The notes under the pieces are model-generated. The model ran no database searches and was not told where the DNA came from. It saw only the letters and a program-made list of their open reading frames with translations. From assembly GCF_006227205.1 (NCBI RefSeq), contig NZ_VCNG01000020.1, positions 62,001 through 126,000 on the forward strand: DNA of 64,000 nucleotides, read 5' to 3'. How positions within the stretch are numbered: position 1 is the stretch's first letter; the number at the start of each line of letters is the position of its first letter. Below are positions 33,912 through 42,301 of this stretch, piece after piece. Source of the stretch: Pseudomonas sp. ICMP22404. Lineage in GTDB: Bacteria; Pseudomonadota; Gammaproteobacteria; Pseudomonadales; Pseudomonadaceae. Both the position numbers and the translations under genes were made by a program.

Positions 33912-35528
33912 ATGAGCCAACAGTTTCAACACGATGTTCTGGTAATCGGCAGCGGTGCCGCCGGATTGAGCCTTGCACTGACGTTGCCGGAGCACTTGCG
34001 CATCGCAGTGCTGAGCAAAGGCGACCTGGCCAATGGCTCGACATTCTGGGCACAGGGCGGCGTTGCAGCCGTGCTCGATGACACCGACACCATCGAGTCC
34101 CATGTCGACGACACCCTTAACGCCGGCGGCGGCCTGTGCAACCCTGAAGCGGTGCGCTTCACTGTCGAGCACAGCCGCGAGGCCATCCAGTGGCTGATCG
34201 ACCAGGGCGTGCCCTTTACTCGCGACGAGCAATCCGGCACGGAAGACGGCGGGTTCGAATTCCACCTGACCCGTGAGGGCGGCCACAGCCATCGGCGCAT
34301 CATCCATGCCGCCGATGCCACCGGTGCGGCGATTTTCAAGACGCTGCTGGCCCAGGCACAGCGGCGACCGAATATCGAGCTGCTGGAGCAGCGAGTCGCC
34401 GTCGACCTGATCACCGAAAAGCGCCTGGGCCTGGCCGGCGACCGCTGCCTCGGCGCCTACGTGCTCAACCGGGGCACCGGCGAAGTCGACACCTATGGCG
34501 CACGCTTCGTGATCCTGGCGTCCGGTGGCGCAGCCAAGGTCTATCTATATACCAGCAATCCCGACGGCGCCTGCGGCGACGGTATCGCCATGGCATGGCG
34601 CTCGGGTTGCCGGGTCGCGAACCTGGAGTTCAATCAGTTCCACCCCACCTGCCTCTATCACCCACTGGCGAAGAGCTTCCTGGTCACCGAGGCCCTGCGT
34701 GGCGAAGGCGCGCACTTGAAGCTGCCCAATGGCGAGCGCTTCATGCAGCGCTTCGACTCGCGCGCCGAGCTGGCACCGCGAGACATCGTCGCCCGGGCCA
34801 TCGACCATGAAATGAAACGCCTGGGTATCGACTGCGTTTACCTGGATATCAGCCATAAACCCGAGGCGTTCATCAAAAGCCATTTCCCGACGGTGTACGA
34901 GCGCTGCCTGGAATTTTCCATCGACATCACCAAACAGCCGATCCCGGTGGTGCCGGCGGCGCATTACACGTGCGGCGGCGTGATGGTCGACCAGCAGGGC
35001 CGCACCGACGTACCGGGCCTGTACGCCATTGGCGAAACCAGCTTCACAGGCCTTCATGGCGCCAACCGCATGGCCAGCAACTCGCTGCTGGAGTGTTTCG
35101 TCTATGCCCGTTCAGCCGCGGCGGACATCCTCGAACAGTTGCCGCAGATTGCCATTCCCGCCGCCCTGCCCTCCTGGGACGCCAGCCAGGTTACCGACTC
35201 GGACGAAGACGTGATCATTGCCCACAACTGGGATGAACTGCGACGGTTCATGTGGGACTACGTGGGTATCGTGCGCACCAACAAGCGCCTGCAACGGGCC
35301 CAGCATCGGGTGCGCCTGCTGCTGGACGAGATCGACGAGTTCTACAGCAACTACAAAGTCAGCCGTGACCTGATCGAACTGCGTAACCTGGCCCAGGTTG
35401 CCGAGCTGATGATTCGCTCGGCCATGGAACGCAAGGAAAGCCGAGGGCTGCATTACACCCTCGACTATCCGAACCTGCTGCCCGAGGCATTGGACACTAT
35501 CCTGGTGCCGCCCACCTACGCCGACTGA
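33912..35528 (+). CDS. nadB: L-aspartate oxidase
   Basis: 538 residues. It oxidises aspartate to iminoaspartate in NAD synthesis. The FAD-binding G-S-G-A-A-G-L-S near residue 12, 'FWAQGGVAAVLDDTDT', HxxTREGGHSxRR-type 'HLTREGGHSHRRIIHA' and 'GLHGANRMASNSLLECFVYA' identify the family. Placement beside algU is conserved in pseudomonads. It ends 32 bp inside the 3' end of convergent ygfX. Confidence 0.97.
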   Translation: MSQQFQHDVLVIGSGAAGLSLALTLPEHLRIAVLSKGDLANGSTFWAQGGVAAVLDDTDTIESHVDDTLNAGGGLCNPEAVRFTVEHSREAIQWLIDQGVPFTRDEQSGTEDGGFEFHLTREGGHSHRRIIHAADATGAAIFKTLLAQAQRRPNIELLEQRVAVDLITEKRLGLAGDRCLGAYVLNRGTGEVDTYGARFVILASGGAAKVYLYTSNPDGACGDGIAMAWRSGCRVANLEFNQFHPTCLYHPLAKSFLVTEALRGEGAHLKLPNGERFMQRFDSRAELAPRDIVARAIDHEMKRLGIDCVYLDISHKPEAFIKSHFPTVYERCLEFSIDITKQPIPVVPAAHYTCGGVMVDQQGRTDVPGLYAIGETSFTGLHGANRMASNSLLECFVYARSAAADILEQLPQIAIPAALPSWDASQVTDSDEDVIIAHNWDELRRFMWDYVGIVRTNKRLQRAQHRVRLLLDEIDEFYSNYKVSRDLIELRNLAQVAELMIRSAMERKESRGLHYTLDYPNLLPEALDTILVPPTYAD

Positions 35529-35949
35529 ACCTGAGCCGCACCCGCAGGCGCCGATGAAGATCGGCTGCCAGCGCGTCGCGGGGCACGCACAGCGAGCGGA
35601 TCCGCCGCTCACCCTTCAAGCGAAAGCGCAGTATCACGATCAATGGCAGTGCCAGGCTGTCGGGGCGCAACTGCACCGCCTGCCAGCCATCGGCCTTGTT
35701 CCAGAGCTGCCAGCCATCAACGTCCCGACGCAAGCCGCGGAATGCCTGGCGATGAGTCAGCAACACGTGTCGCGGTATCGTCCAGGCAGCATGGACCAGG
35801 CACAGCACAACACCAAGCCCTGCAAACCCTGGAGGGACAGCCATCAGGAACAACGAGCCCAGCGCGAAGAGCTGGGCCAGGAGATAGGCCGCCAGCAGTT
35901 GCCCGGAGGCCTGCCAGCGGCATTCGAAGCGATTACTTCGGTTGGACAC
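35497..35949 (-). CDS. YgfX-family membrane protein (CptA-like)
   Basis: 150 residues. The start (MSNRSNRFECRWQASGQLLA) is followed by two adjacent membrane helices (about 17-60) and a soluble tail with W-Q-L-W, 'WQAVQLRPDSLALPLIVILR', F-R-L, as in YgfX/CptA. In E. coli this protein is encoded with SdhE; a toxin role was proposed but is debated. It overlaps the sdhE stop by 17 bp, so the pair is co-translated. Confidence 0.8.
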   Translation of the reverse strand: MSNRSNRFECRWQASGQLLAAYLLAQLFALGSLFLMAVPPGFAGLGVVLCLVHAAWTIPRHVLLTHRQAFRGLRRDVDGWQLWNKADGWQAVQLRPDSLALPLIVILRFRLKGERRIRSLCVPRDALAADLHRRLRVRLRFSRRRWAAPG

Positions 35950-36187
35950 GGTCCAGGATCATCCGGACCATGCGTTGCAGTTCCGGATCTTCGGATTCGC
36001 TGCGCTCCATGAACCAGCCGAACATGTCCTGGTCTTCACATTCGAGCAGGCGGACATAGCAGGCACGGTCCACTTCATTAAGATGGGGGTAGACCTCTTT
36101 CACGAATGGCACCAGCAAGACATCAAGCTCAAGCATGCCGCGGCGGCTGTGCCAGTAGAGGCGATTCAGTTCTACATCTTCGACCAT
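35933..36187 (-). CDS. sdhE: FAD assembly factor SdhE
   Basis: 84 residues with the R-G-x-x-E motif (Arg16-Gly-Met-Leu-Glu20), 'RLYWHSRRGMLELD' and 'MFGWFMERSESEDPELQRMV'. SdhE promotes covalent FAD attachment to succinate dehydrogenase. An extended frame to 36283 exists, but the ATG at 36187 with GGAGCG upstream gives the family length. Confidence 0.92.
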   Translation of the reverse strand: MVEDVELNRLYWHSRRGMLELDVLLVPFVKEVYPHLNEVDRACYVRLLECEDQDMFGWFMERSESEDPELQRMVRMILDRVQPK

Positions 36188-36336
36188 GGAGCGCTCCTCA
36201 AATAGAGCGCAAGTATACAGGCACCGCCGCGGTGAAACAGACAGCTTTGGTCGGTCGCCACCGATCCTTTGTGAACTACCCATTTCAAGGGCGCGCCCTT
36301 ATGATGTCCACCAGACTTTTTACCCTGCGATGACTC

Positions 36337-37278
36337 ATGGCTGATTCCGCTTTTTTCTGCACCCTGTCCCACGAAGGCGTTCTTGCGGTCCGCGGCGTGG
36401 ACGCCGGCAAATTCCTGCAGGGCCAATTGACCTGCAACCTCAACTACCTGAGCGACAGCCGGGCCAGCCTCGGTGCCCGTTGCACCCAGAAGGGCCGGAT
36501 GCAATCGAGCTTTCGGATCCTGCTCGAAGGCGACGGTGTGCTGATGGCAATGGCCACCGAATTGCTCGAGCCGCAATTGGCGGACCTGAAGAAATACGCG
36601 GTATTTTCCAAATCCAAGCTCACTGACGAAAGTGCAGCCTGGGTTCGCTTCGGTCTGGAGAATGCCGACACGGCGCTGACTCAACTGGGCCTGGCGCTGC
36701 CGGCCGACATCGACAGCGTGGCGCGCCACGAGTCCTTGATCGCCCTGCGCGTGTCCCCCGGTCGAGTCGAGCTGTGGGCGCCTGCCGAACAGGCCGACAT
36801 GCTCAAAACCCGTCTGCGCGCAACCTTGGCCGAGACGGACCTGAACCCGTGGCTGCTGGGCCAGATCCGCGCAGGCATCGGCCAGGTCATGCCTGCCACC
36901 CGCGAGCTGTTCATTCCGCAGATGCTCAACCTGCAAGCCGTCGGCGGCGTGAGTTTCAAGAAAGGCTGCTACACCGGCCAGGAAATCGTTGCCCGCATGC
37001 AGTACCTGGGCAAGCTCAAGCGACGCTTGTATCGGCTGCAGCTGGATGCCAGCGAACTGCCGGAACCCGGCACGGCATTGTTCTCTCCCGCTCACGGCAG
37101 CGCCATCGGTGAGGTGGTGATCGCAGCGCAAGCCGAGCGAAACATTGAACTGCTGGCGGTGTTGCAGGCCGAAGCAGCAGAAGAGGGCAATGTACATCTC
37201 GGTAGCCTGGAAGGCCCGATACTGAAATTGCTGGACCTGCCTTACGAACTGGATCGCGACCGCGAAATCCAGCGCTGA
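36337..37278 (+). CDS. ygfZ: YgfZ/GcvT-domain folate-binding protein
   Basis: 313 residues, a GcvT-like fold with the YgfZ signature K-G-C-Y-T-G-Q-E-I-V-A-R; the key Cys is residue 211. YgfZ binds tetrahydrofolate and supports certain Fe-S enzymes, including MiaB, in the cytosol. It sits opposite sdhE, which assists another redox enzyme. The start is MADSAFFCTLSHEGVLAVRG. Confidence 0.93.
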   Translation: MADSAFFCTLSHEGVLAVRGVDAGKFLQGQLTCNLNYLSDSRASLGARCTQKGRMQSSFRILLEGDGVLMAMATELLEPQLADLKKYAVFSKSKLTDESAAWVRFGLENADTALTQLGLALPADIDSVARHESLIALRVSPGRVELWAPAEQADMLKTRLRATLAETDLNPWLLGQIRAGIGQVMPATRELFIPQMLNLQAVGGVSFKKGCYTGQEIVARMQYLGKLKRRLYRLQLDASELPEPGTALFSPAHGSAIGEVVIAAQAERNIELLAVLQAEAAEEGNVHLGSLEGPILKLLDLPYELDRDREIQR

Positions 37279-37312
37279 TCGCAGCATTTGTCGCAATACC
37301 TAGAGAATCGAA

Positions 37313-38134
37313 ATGAGCGATTTGGCGGATAAGGTCCAACGGGACTTGGTAGAGGCCATCGATAACGATGACCTGGTTCTGCCGACATTGCCGGAAGTGG
37401 CCCTGCAGATTCGCCGGGCCGCCGAGGACCCGGAAATCAGCGTCAGTGACCTGAGCAAGGTGATCGGTCGCGACACGGCACTTTCGGCGCGCCTGATAAA
37501 AGTGGTCAACAGCCCTTTGCTGCGCGCCACCCAGGAAGTTACCGACCTGCACACGGCCATTACCCGGCTGGGCGTCAATTACAGCAGCAACCTGGCCATC
37601 GGTCTGGTCATGGAGCAGATCTTCCATGCCCGCTCCGAGGTGGTGGAGCAGAAGATGCGCGATGTCTGGCGTAGAAGCCTGGAGATCGCCGGAGTCAGCT
37701 ATGCGTTGTGCCGCACTTATACACAGCTCAAGCCCGATCAGGCCGCGCTGGGAGGGTTGGTGCACCAGATCGGCGTACTGCCGATCCTGACCTACGCCGA
37801 AGACCATAACGAACTGCTGTCAGACCCGGTCAGCCTCAACCATGTCATCGAAACGATTCACCCCGTGCTGGGAGACAAGCTGCTCAGCGTCTGGGAGTTT
37901 CCGGAGAGGCTGGTGAAACTGCCAGGCCTGTACCTGGATTTCGCCCGGGAATCCCGGCAACTCGACTACGTCGACCTGGTGCAGGTCGCTGCGCTGTACT
38001 GCTACAAGGACACTAATCATCCCCTCGGCAGGATTGACGCCTTCAAGGTGCCATCATTCCAGAAGCTGGGTATCGACCCGGACGACAAGGAACGATGCGC
38101 TCATCTCGAAGAAGCGCGATCGATGTTTTACTAG
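37313..38134 (+). CDS. HDOD-domain signalling protein
   Basis: 273 residues, almost all one HDOD domain: 'LPTLPEVALQIRRAAEDPEI', 'DLSKVIGRDTALSARLIKVV', N-S-P, then A-I-x-x-L-G-V and a helical C-terminus. HDOD domains are HD-like helical modules lacking the catalytic HD pair; they occur in bacterial signalling and second-messenger networks. No output domain is attached. It follows ygfZ by 34 bp. Confidence 0.88.
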   Translation: MSDLADKVQRDLVEAIDNDDLVLPTLPEVALQIRRAAEDPEISVSDLSKVIGRDTALSARLIKVVNSPLLRATQEVTDLHTAITRLGVNYSSNLAIGLVMEQIFHARSEVVEQKMRDVWRRSLEIAGVSYALCRTYTQLKPDQAALGGLVHQIGVLPILTYAEDHNELLSDPVSLNHVIETIHPVLGDKLLSVWEFPERLVKLPGLYLDFARESRQLDYVDLVQVAALYCYKDTNHPLGRIDAFKVPSFQKLGIDPDDKERCAHLEEARSMFY

Positions 38135-38149
38135 ACCAGGCTGCTCACC

Positions 38150-38290
38150 TGTGGCGAGGGGATGTAGCGAAACTTCGCACCGCCCCGTTGGCGAAGCGGC
38201 CCTCCGCGTTCTGTCTGATACAACGTAGGGGGCCGCTTCGCAGCCCAGTGGGGATGAATCCCCTCGCCACAGATAAATCCCCTCGCCACA
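38150..38290. repeat. Palindromic repeat cluster of the GTGGCGAGGGGAT family
   Basis: TGTGGCGAGGGGAT at 38150, inverse copies ATCCCCTCGCCACA at about 38259-38272 and again to 38290, with an inner pair AGCGGCC/GGCCGCT. It is a different repeat family from the GGAGCGAGCC REPs. The same element is found as a compact 30-bp palindrome at 57743-57772. Confidence 0.85.
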
Positions 38291-38308
38291 ACCGGGTTAG
38301 CTTCAGGA

Positions 38309-39700
38309 TCAGTCTGAGCCTGGGATAAAACTCACCCGCACCTTCAACCCACCCTCTTGCCCGTCATGCAGGCTGATCTGGGCCAGGTGGGCGCGGCAGA
38401 TTTCTCCGACGATGGCCAGCCCAAGGCCAGAGCCGGCGACCTGCTGGTTGCGTCGGTAGAAGCGCTCGAAGACACGGTCGCGCTCGTGCAATGGAATGCC
38501 GGGACCATCGTCCTCGACCTCCAGCACCGCCGGCGCGGCGACCCGCAGAATCACGTTACCGCCCGAAGGTGTATGGGCCAGGGCATTGTCCACCAGATTG
38601 CTCAACAGCTCGTTCAACAAGGTCGGTTCACCGCGCAGCCACACCGGCTCGTCGGCTTCCAGGGCCAATGCCACACCCCGCGCATGAGCCAGCGGCGCCA
38701 TGGCCATGCCCAGCTCACGGGCCAACTGGCTGAGATCCAGCAACTGCGCGCCCCCTTCGGCGATGGCCCGCGCACCGTTTTCCACCCGCGCCATGGACAG
38801 CAGCTGGTTGGCCAGATGCGTCAGCCGATCAGTGCCCTGGGCCGCGGTTTCCAGGGTTTCCCGCCAGGTTGCCGGTTCACTGGCGCGCAATCCCAGTTCA
38901 AGCCGCGCCTTGAGCGCAGCCAGGGGCGTGCGCAGTTCATGGGCGGCGTCAGCGATGAATTGCGCCTGGCGTTCGAACTGCCCGCGCAAACGCTCGGTAA
39001 AGTGGTTGAGGGCCCGCACCAGAGGCCATAACTCGTGCTGCACCTCCACCAGTGGCAACGGCCGCAGATCGTCCGATTGGCGTTCCTCCACCGCCGTACG
39101 CAAGCGCTCCAATGGGCGCAATGCCGCGCTGACCGCGAACCACACCAACAACAGGGCGCCCACGGCCAGCATGCCAAGGCGCAACAGCGTGTCGGCCATC
39201 AGGCCGCGGGCCATGCTGACACGTGCCTCTTCGGTTTCCGCCACACGGATTTCCGCCATGCCGTTCATGTTCGGCTCGCTCACGGCCTTGAGCAGGCTCA
39301 CCACGCGCACGTCCTGGCCCTGATAGCGGGCGTTGTAGAAGCGCGCCAGGGCCGGATAATCGTCCGTGCGCGGCGTGCCGGGTGGCGGGCCGGGGAGGTT
39401 CTCGTAACCGGAGATCAGTTTCTTGTTGATGTCGTTGACCTGGTAGTAAATGCGCCCGGCGCTGTCGTAGGCGAAGGTGTCCAGGGCCACGTAGGGCACA
39501 TCCGCGCTGAGGCTGCCGTCGCGTTGCGACAGACCGGCGGCGATGGTCCTGGCCGAGGCCAGCAAGGTCCGGTCATAGGCCGTGTCCGCGGCCTCACGAC
39601 CGTTCCAGTAGGCGCTCAGGCCGCTGGCCAGCATCAACACCACCAGCAACAGCGCCAGGTTGCGCAGCAGTCGCCAGCGCAGGCTGTCAGGTTTATGCAT
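38309..39700 (-). CDS. tctE: Sensor histidine kinase (TctE type)
   Basis: 463 residues: TM1 about 12-31, a ~140-residue periplasmic sensor (2CSK-like; Y-Y-Q-V-N-D, 'YPALARFYNARYQGQDVRVV'), TM2 about 172-195, HAMP, the phosphoacceptor His254 (FIADAAHELRTPLAALKARL) and an ATPase domain (N-x-x-x-N-A-L-A-H-T, DDGPGIPLHERD, GSGLGLAIV). The divergent tctCBA operon points to TctE, the tricarboxylate sensor. It overlaps the response-regulator gene by 8 bp. Confidence 0.88.
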   Translation of the reverse strand: MHKPDSLRWRLLRNLALLLVVLMLASGLSAYWNGREAADTAYDRTLLASARTIAAGLSQRDGSLSADVPYVALDTFAYDSAGRIYYQVNDINKKLISGYENLPGPPPGTPRTDDYPALARFYNARYQGQDVRVVSLLKAVSEPNMNGMAEIRVAETEEARVSMARGLMADTLLRLGMLAVGALLLVWFAVSAALRPLERLRTAVEERQSDDLRPLPLVEVQHELWPLVRALNHFTERLRGQFERQAQFIADAAHELRTPLAALKARLELGLRASEPATWRETLETAAQGTDRLTHLANQLLSMARVENGARAIAEGGAQLLDLSQLARELGMAMAPLAHARGVALALEADEPVWLRGEPTLLNELLSNLVDNALAHTPSGGNVILRVAAPAVLEVEDDGPGIPLHERDRVFERFYRRNQQVAGSGLGLAIVGEICRAHLAQISLHDGQEGGLKVRVSFIPGSD

Positions 39701-40364
39701 CGCGGGTTTCCAGCAGATAACCCAAGCCCCTGAACGTCACGATCGCCACGGCATGCCCGTCGAGTTTCTTGCGCAGCCGGTGAACGTAGATTTCAATCGC
39801 ATCGGGACTGGCTTCTTCGTCCAGGCCGAACACCTGGGCAGCCAGTTGCTCCTTGCTCATCACCCGCCCCGGCCGCGCGATCAAGGCCTCCAGTACGGCT
39901 TGCTCGCGGGACGTCAGGCTCAACAATTCGTCGTCGAGGGTAAAGCGGCGGGTGTCCAGGTCATAGATCAGCCCGCCACAGCGCTGCTGGCGCTCGCCGC
40001 CCAGTACGCTGCGCCGCAACAGTGCCTTGACCCGCGCCTCAAGCTCGGTGAGTTCGAAGGGCTTGGCCAGGTAATCGTCGGCACCGAGGTTGAGGCCATG
40101 CACCCGGTCCTTGACGTCGCTGCGAGCCGTCAGCATCAACACCGGCAAGGTCTTGCCTCGGGCTCGCAGACGGGCCAGCACTTCAAAGCCGTCCATGCGC
40201 GGCAGCCCGACATCGAGCACTGCCACGGCGTATTCCTCGCTGCTCAGCGCCAGGTCGGCCGCCACCCCGTCGTGCAACACATCCACAGTCAAACCGGTGC
40301 TCTTGAGCGCTTGGGCGACGCTTTCGGCGAGCTGCAAATGGTCTTCGACGAGCAGAACACGCAT
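39693..40364 (-). CDS. tctD: OmpR-family response regulator (TctD type)
   Basis: 223 residues: a receiver domain with phosphoacceptor Asp51 (VAVLDVGLPRMDG), conserved acidic pair at residues 7-8, Lys near 102 (YLAKPFEL), and a winged-helix output domain ('LSLTSREQAVLEALIARPG', E-I-Y-V-H-R-L-R-K-K-L, V-R/TFRGLGY). Gene order tctD-tctE divergent from tctCBA suggests control of the transporter. Three phased GAAAG repeats in the intergenic DNA are candidate sites. Confidence 0.88.
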   Translation of the reverse strand: MRVLLVEDHLQLAESVAQALKSTGLTVDVLHDGVAADLALSSEEYAVAVLDVGLPRMDGFEVLARLRARGKTLPVLMLTARSDVKDRVHGLNLGADDYLAKPFELTELEARVKALLRRSVLGGERQQRCGGLIYDLDTRRFTLDDELLSLTSREQAVLEALIARPGRVMSKEQLAAQVFGLDEEASPDAIEIYVHRLRKKLDGHAVAIVTFRGLGYLLETRDA

Positions 40365-40805
40365 GTTTTTTCCTCAATTCAGGAACAGTCGGCACCATTC
40401 ACTGGCGCGGAGTTTACAGCCGCATCCGCTGCTGTGAAGCCTAAAAACATCCTGAAAGCTTTTGAAAGGTTAGCGAAAGGTTGGGCTATTAGAGTCCTCT
40501 CACGGACAGTTTCGACTGCCGATCGCCAAACACAATCGCGAACGAGAAACGCCCCGATGCGTTTTCACATAAGAACAATAAAGCGGAGTATCCCCATGCT
40601 GTCCATGCAGCCCCAGGCGCCCATGCCTGCTCGCTTTTCCCGCCCCAACCCGCCCCCCCGTGGCCAGTGCCGCCAGCGAATACCCGGACATGTGCCGGTG
40701 GGTCAGCTATAGATTCAAGTTCCTGCGTTGGACCTGTTGCCCGATCCAAAGGGTTCGGCAGCGCAACGACTGCAATACACAACAACAACTCCTGTGGAGA
40801 CGAGA
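40365..40805. promoter_or_regulatory. Divergent control region tctD / tctC with phased GAAAG repeats
   Basis: 441 bp. GAAAG occurs at 40454, 40464 and 40475, that is with 10- and 11-bp spacing, the arrangement expected for an OmpR-type dimer chain. A start-like segment (GCGGAG then ATG at 40596) opens a 38-residue proline-rich frame ending at 40712 that I do not recognise; it could be a leader peptide or the relic of a deleted porin gene. Confidence 0.5.
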
Positions 40806-41783
40806 ATGAACCTATCAATGCGTAAAGTAGCCCTGGCCGTCGGATGCCTGATGTTCACCGGACAATTGCTCGCCGAGCCGAAACGCCCGGAGTGCATCGC
40901 CCCCGCAGCGCCCGGCGGTGGTTTTGACCTGACCTGCAAACTGGCGCAAAGCGCGCTGGTGAACCAGAAGCTGTTGACCAAACCGATGCGTGTCACCTAC
41001 ATGCCCGGCGGTGTCGGTGCGGTGGCCTACAACGCAGTGGTCGCGCAACGTCCGGCGGACGCCGGCACATTGGTGGCCTGGTCCAGTGGTTCATTGCTGA
41101 ACCTGGCACAAGGCAAGTTCGGTCGTTTCGACGAAACCAATGTGCGCTGGCTGGCAGCCGTGGGCACCAGCTACGGCGCCATCGCGGTGAAGAGCGATTC
41201 GCCCTACAAGAACCTCGATGATCTGGTGCAGGCCCTGAAGAAGGATCCTGGATCCGTCGTCATCGGTTCCGGCGGTACCGTCGGCAGCCAGGACTGGATG
41301 CAAACCGCACTGATCGCCAAGGCTGCGGGTATCGATCCACGCAAATTGCGCTACGTGGCACTTGAAGGCGGCGGTGAGATCGCCACTGCCCTGCTGGGCG
41401 GTCACATCCAGGTGGGCAGCACCGACATTTCCGACTCCATGCCCCACATCCTGAGCGGTGACATGCGCCTGCTGGCCGTGTTCGCTGAGAAGCGCCTGGA
41501 CGAGCCGGAAATGAAGGACATCCCCACCGCTCGCGAGCAAGGCTACGACATCCTGTGGCCGGTGGTGCGCGGCTTCTACCTCGGGCCGAAGGTGAGTGAT
41601 GAAGACTACGCCTGGTGGAAAGACGCGTTCGACAAGCTGCTGGCTTCCGAAGAGTTTGCCAAGCTGCGTGACCAGCGCGAACTGTTCCCGTTCGCCATGA
41701 CTGGCCCGGAACTGGACACCTACGTGAAGAAGCAAGTGGCCGATTACAAGGTGCTGGCCAAAGAGTTCGGCCTGATCCAGTAA
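40806..41783 (+). CDS. tctC: Tricarboxylate transport substrate-binding protein TctC
   Basis: 325 residues, signal peptide (RKVALAVGCLMFTGQLLAEP) then a Bug/TctC two-lobe binding protein ('APAAPGGGFDLTCKLAQSAL', G-V-G-A-V-A-Y-N). It captures citrate-like tricarboxylates in the periplasm for the TctAB membrane pair. The ATG at 40806 follows GTGGAGACGAG. It opens the tctCBA operon. Confidence 0.93.
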   Translation: MNLSMRKVALAVGCLMFTGQLLAEPKRPECIAPAAPGGGFDLTCKLAQSALVNQKLLTKPMRVTYMPGGVGAVAYNAVVAQRPADAGTLVAWSSGSLLNLAQGKFGRFDETNVRWLAAVGTSYGAIAVKSDSPYKNLDDLVQALKKDPGSVVIGSGGTVGSQDWMQTALIAKAAGIDPRKLRYVALEGGGEIATALLGGHIQVGSTDISDSMPHILSGDMRLLAVFAEKRLDEPEMKDIPTAREQGYDILWPVVRGFYLGPKVSDEDYAWWKDAFDKLLASEEFAKLRDQRELFPFAMTGPELDTYVKKQVADYKVLAKEFGLIQ

Positions 41784-41838
41784 CCGTCTCTGTTCTCGCG
41801 GTGGCGTCGGTTCCCCCGGCGCTGCCCAGGAGTTAGTC

Positions 41839-42300
41839 ATGCTCACCCTCCAACGTATTTTTGCCGCGGTGCTGTTGCTGGTCTGTATTGGCCTCGCGCT
41901 GATGGCTTGGCCGTACCAGGCCGCCTTTTCCTACGAACCAGTGGGCCCCCGTGCCTTTCCCTTGCTGATGCTGGGACTGATGGGCCTGGCACTGCTGTAC
42001 ATGGTGTTCCGCCCTGTTCCCATCGTGCACAGCGAAGACGAACCGCAACTGGACCGTGAAACCCTGCAAAAGATCGGCATCTGCGTGGTGCTGCTACTGG
42101 TATTCGCCGGAACCTTCGAGCCCTTGGGCTTCATCCTCTCCAGCATCCTGATCGGGGTGCCGATGGCTCGCCTGTATGGCGGCCGCTGGGTGCCGAGCGT
42201 GGTGATCATCAGCCTGATGGCCATCGGTCTTTATCTGTTGTTCGACAAGCTGATGGACGTGCCGCTGCCCCTGGGCCTGCTCGACGTCCTGGAGAATTGA
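41839..42300 (+). CDS. tctB: Tripartite tricarboxylate transporter small membrane subunit TctB
   Basis: 153 residues with four predicted membrane helices (FAAVLLLVCIGLALMAWPY near 9-28; then about 42-62, 76-96 and 120-140) and the family pattern G-P-R-A-F-P near residue 35. The stop is 1 bp before the tctA start. Confidence 0.92.
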   Translation: MLTLQRIFAAVLLLVCIGLALMAWPYQAAFSYEPVGPRAFPLLMLGLMGLALLYMVFRPVPIVHSEDEPQLDRETLQKIGICVVLLLVFAGTFEPLGFILSSILIGVPMARLYGGRWVPSVVIISLMAIGLYLLFDKLMDVPLPLGLLDVLEN

Positions 42301-42301
42301 T

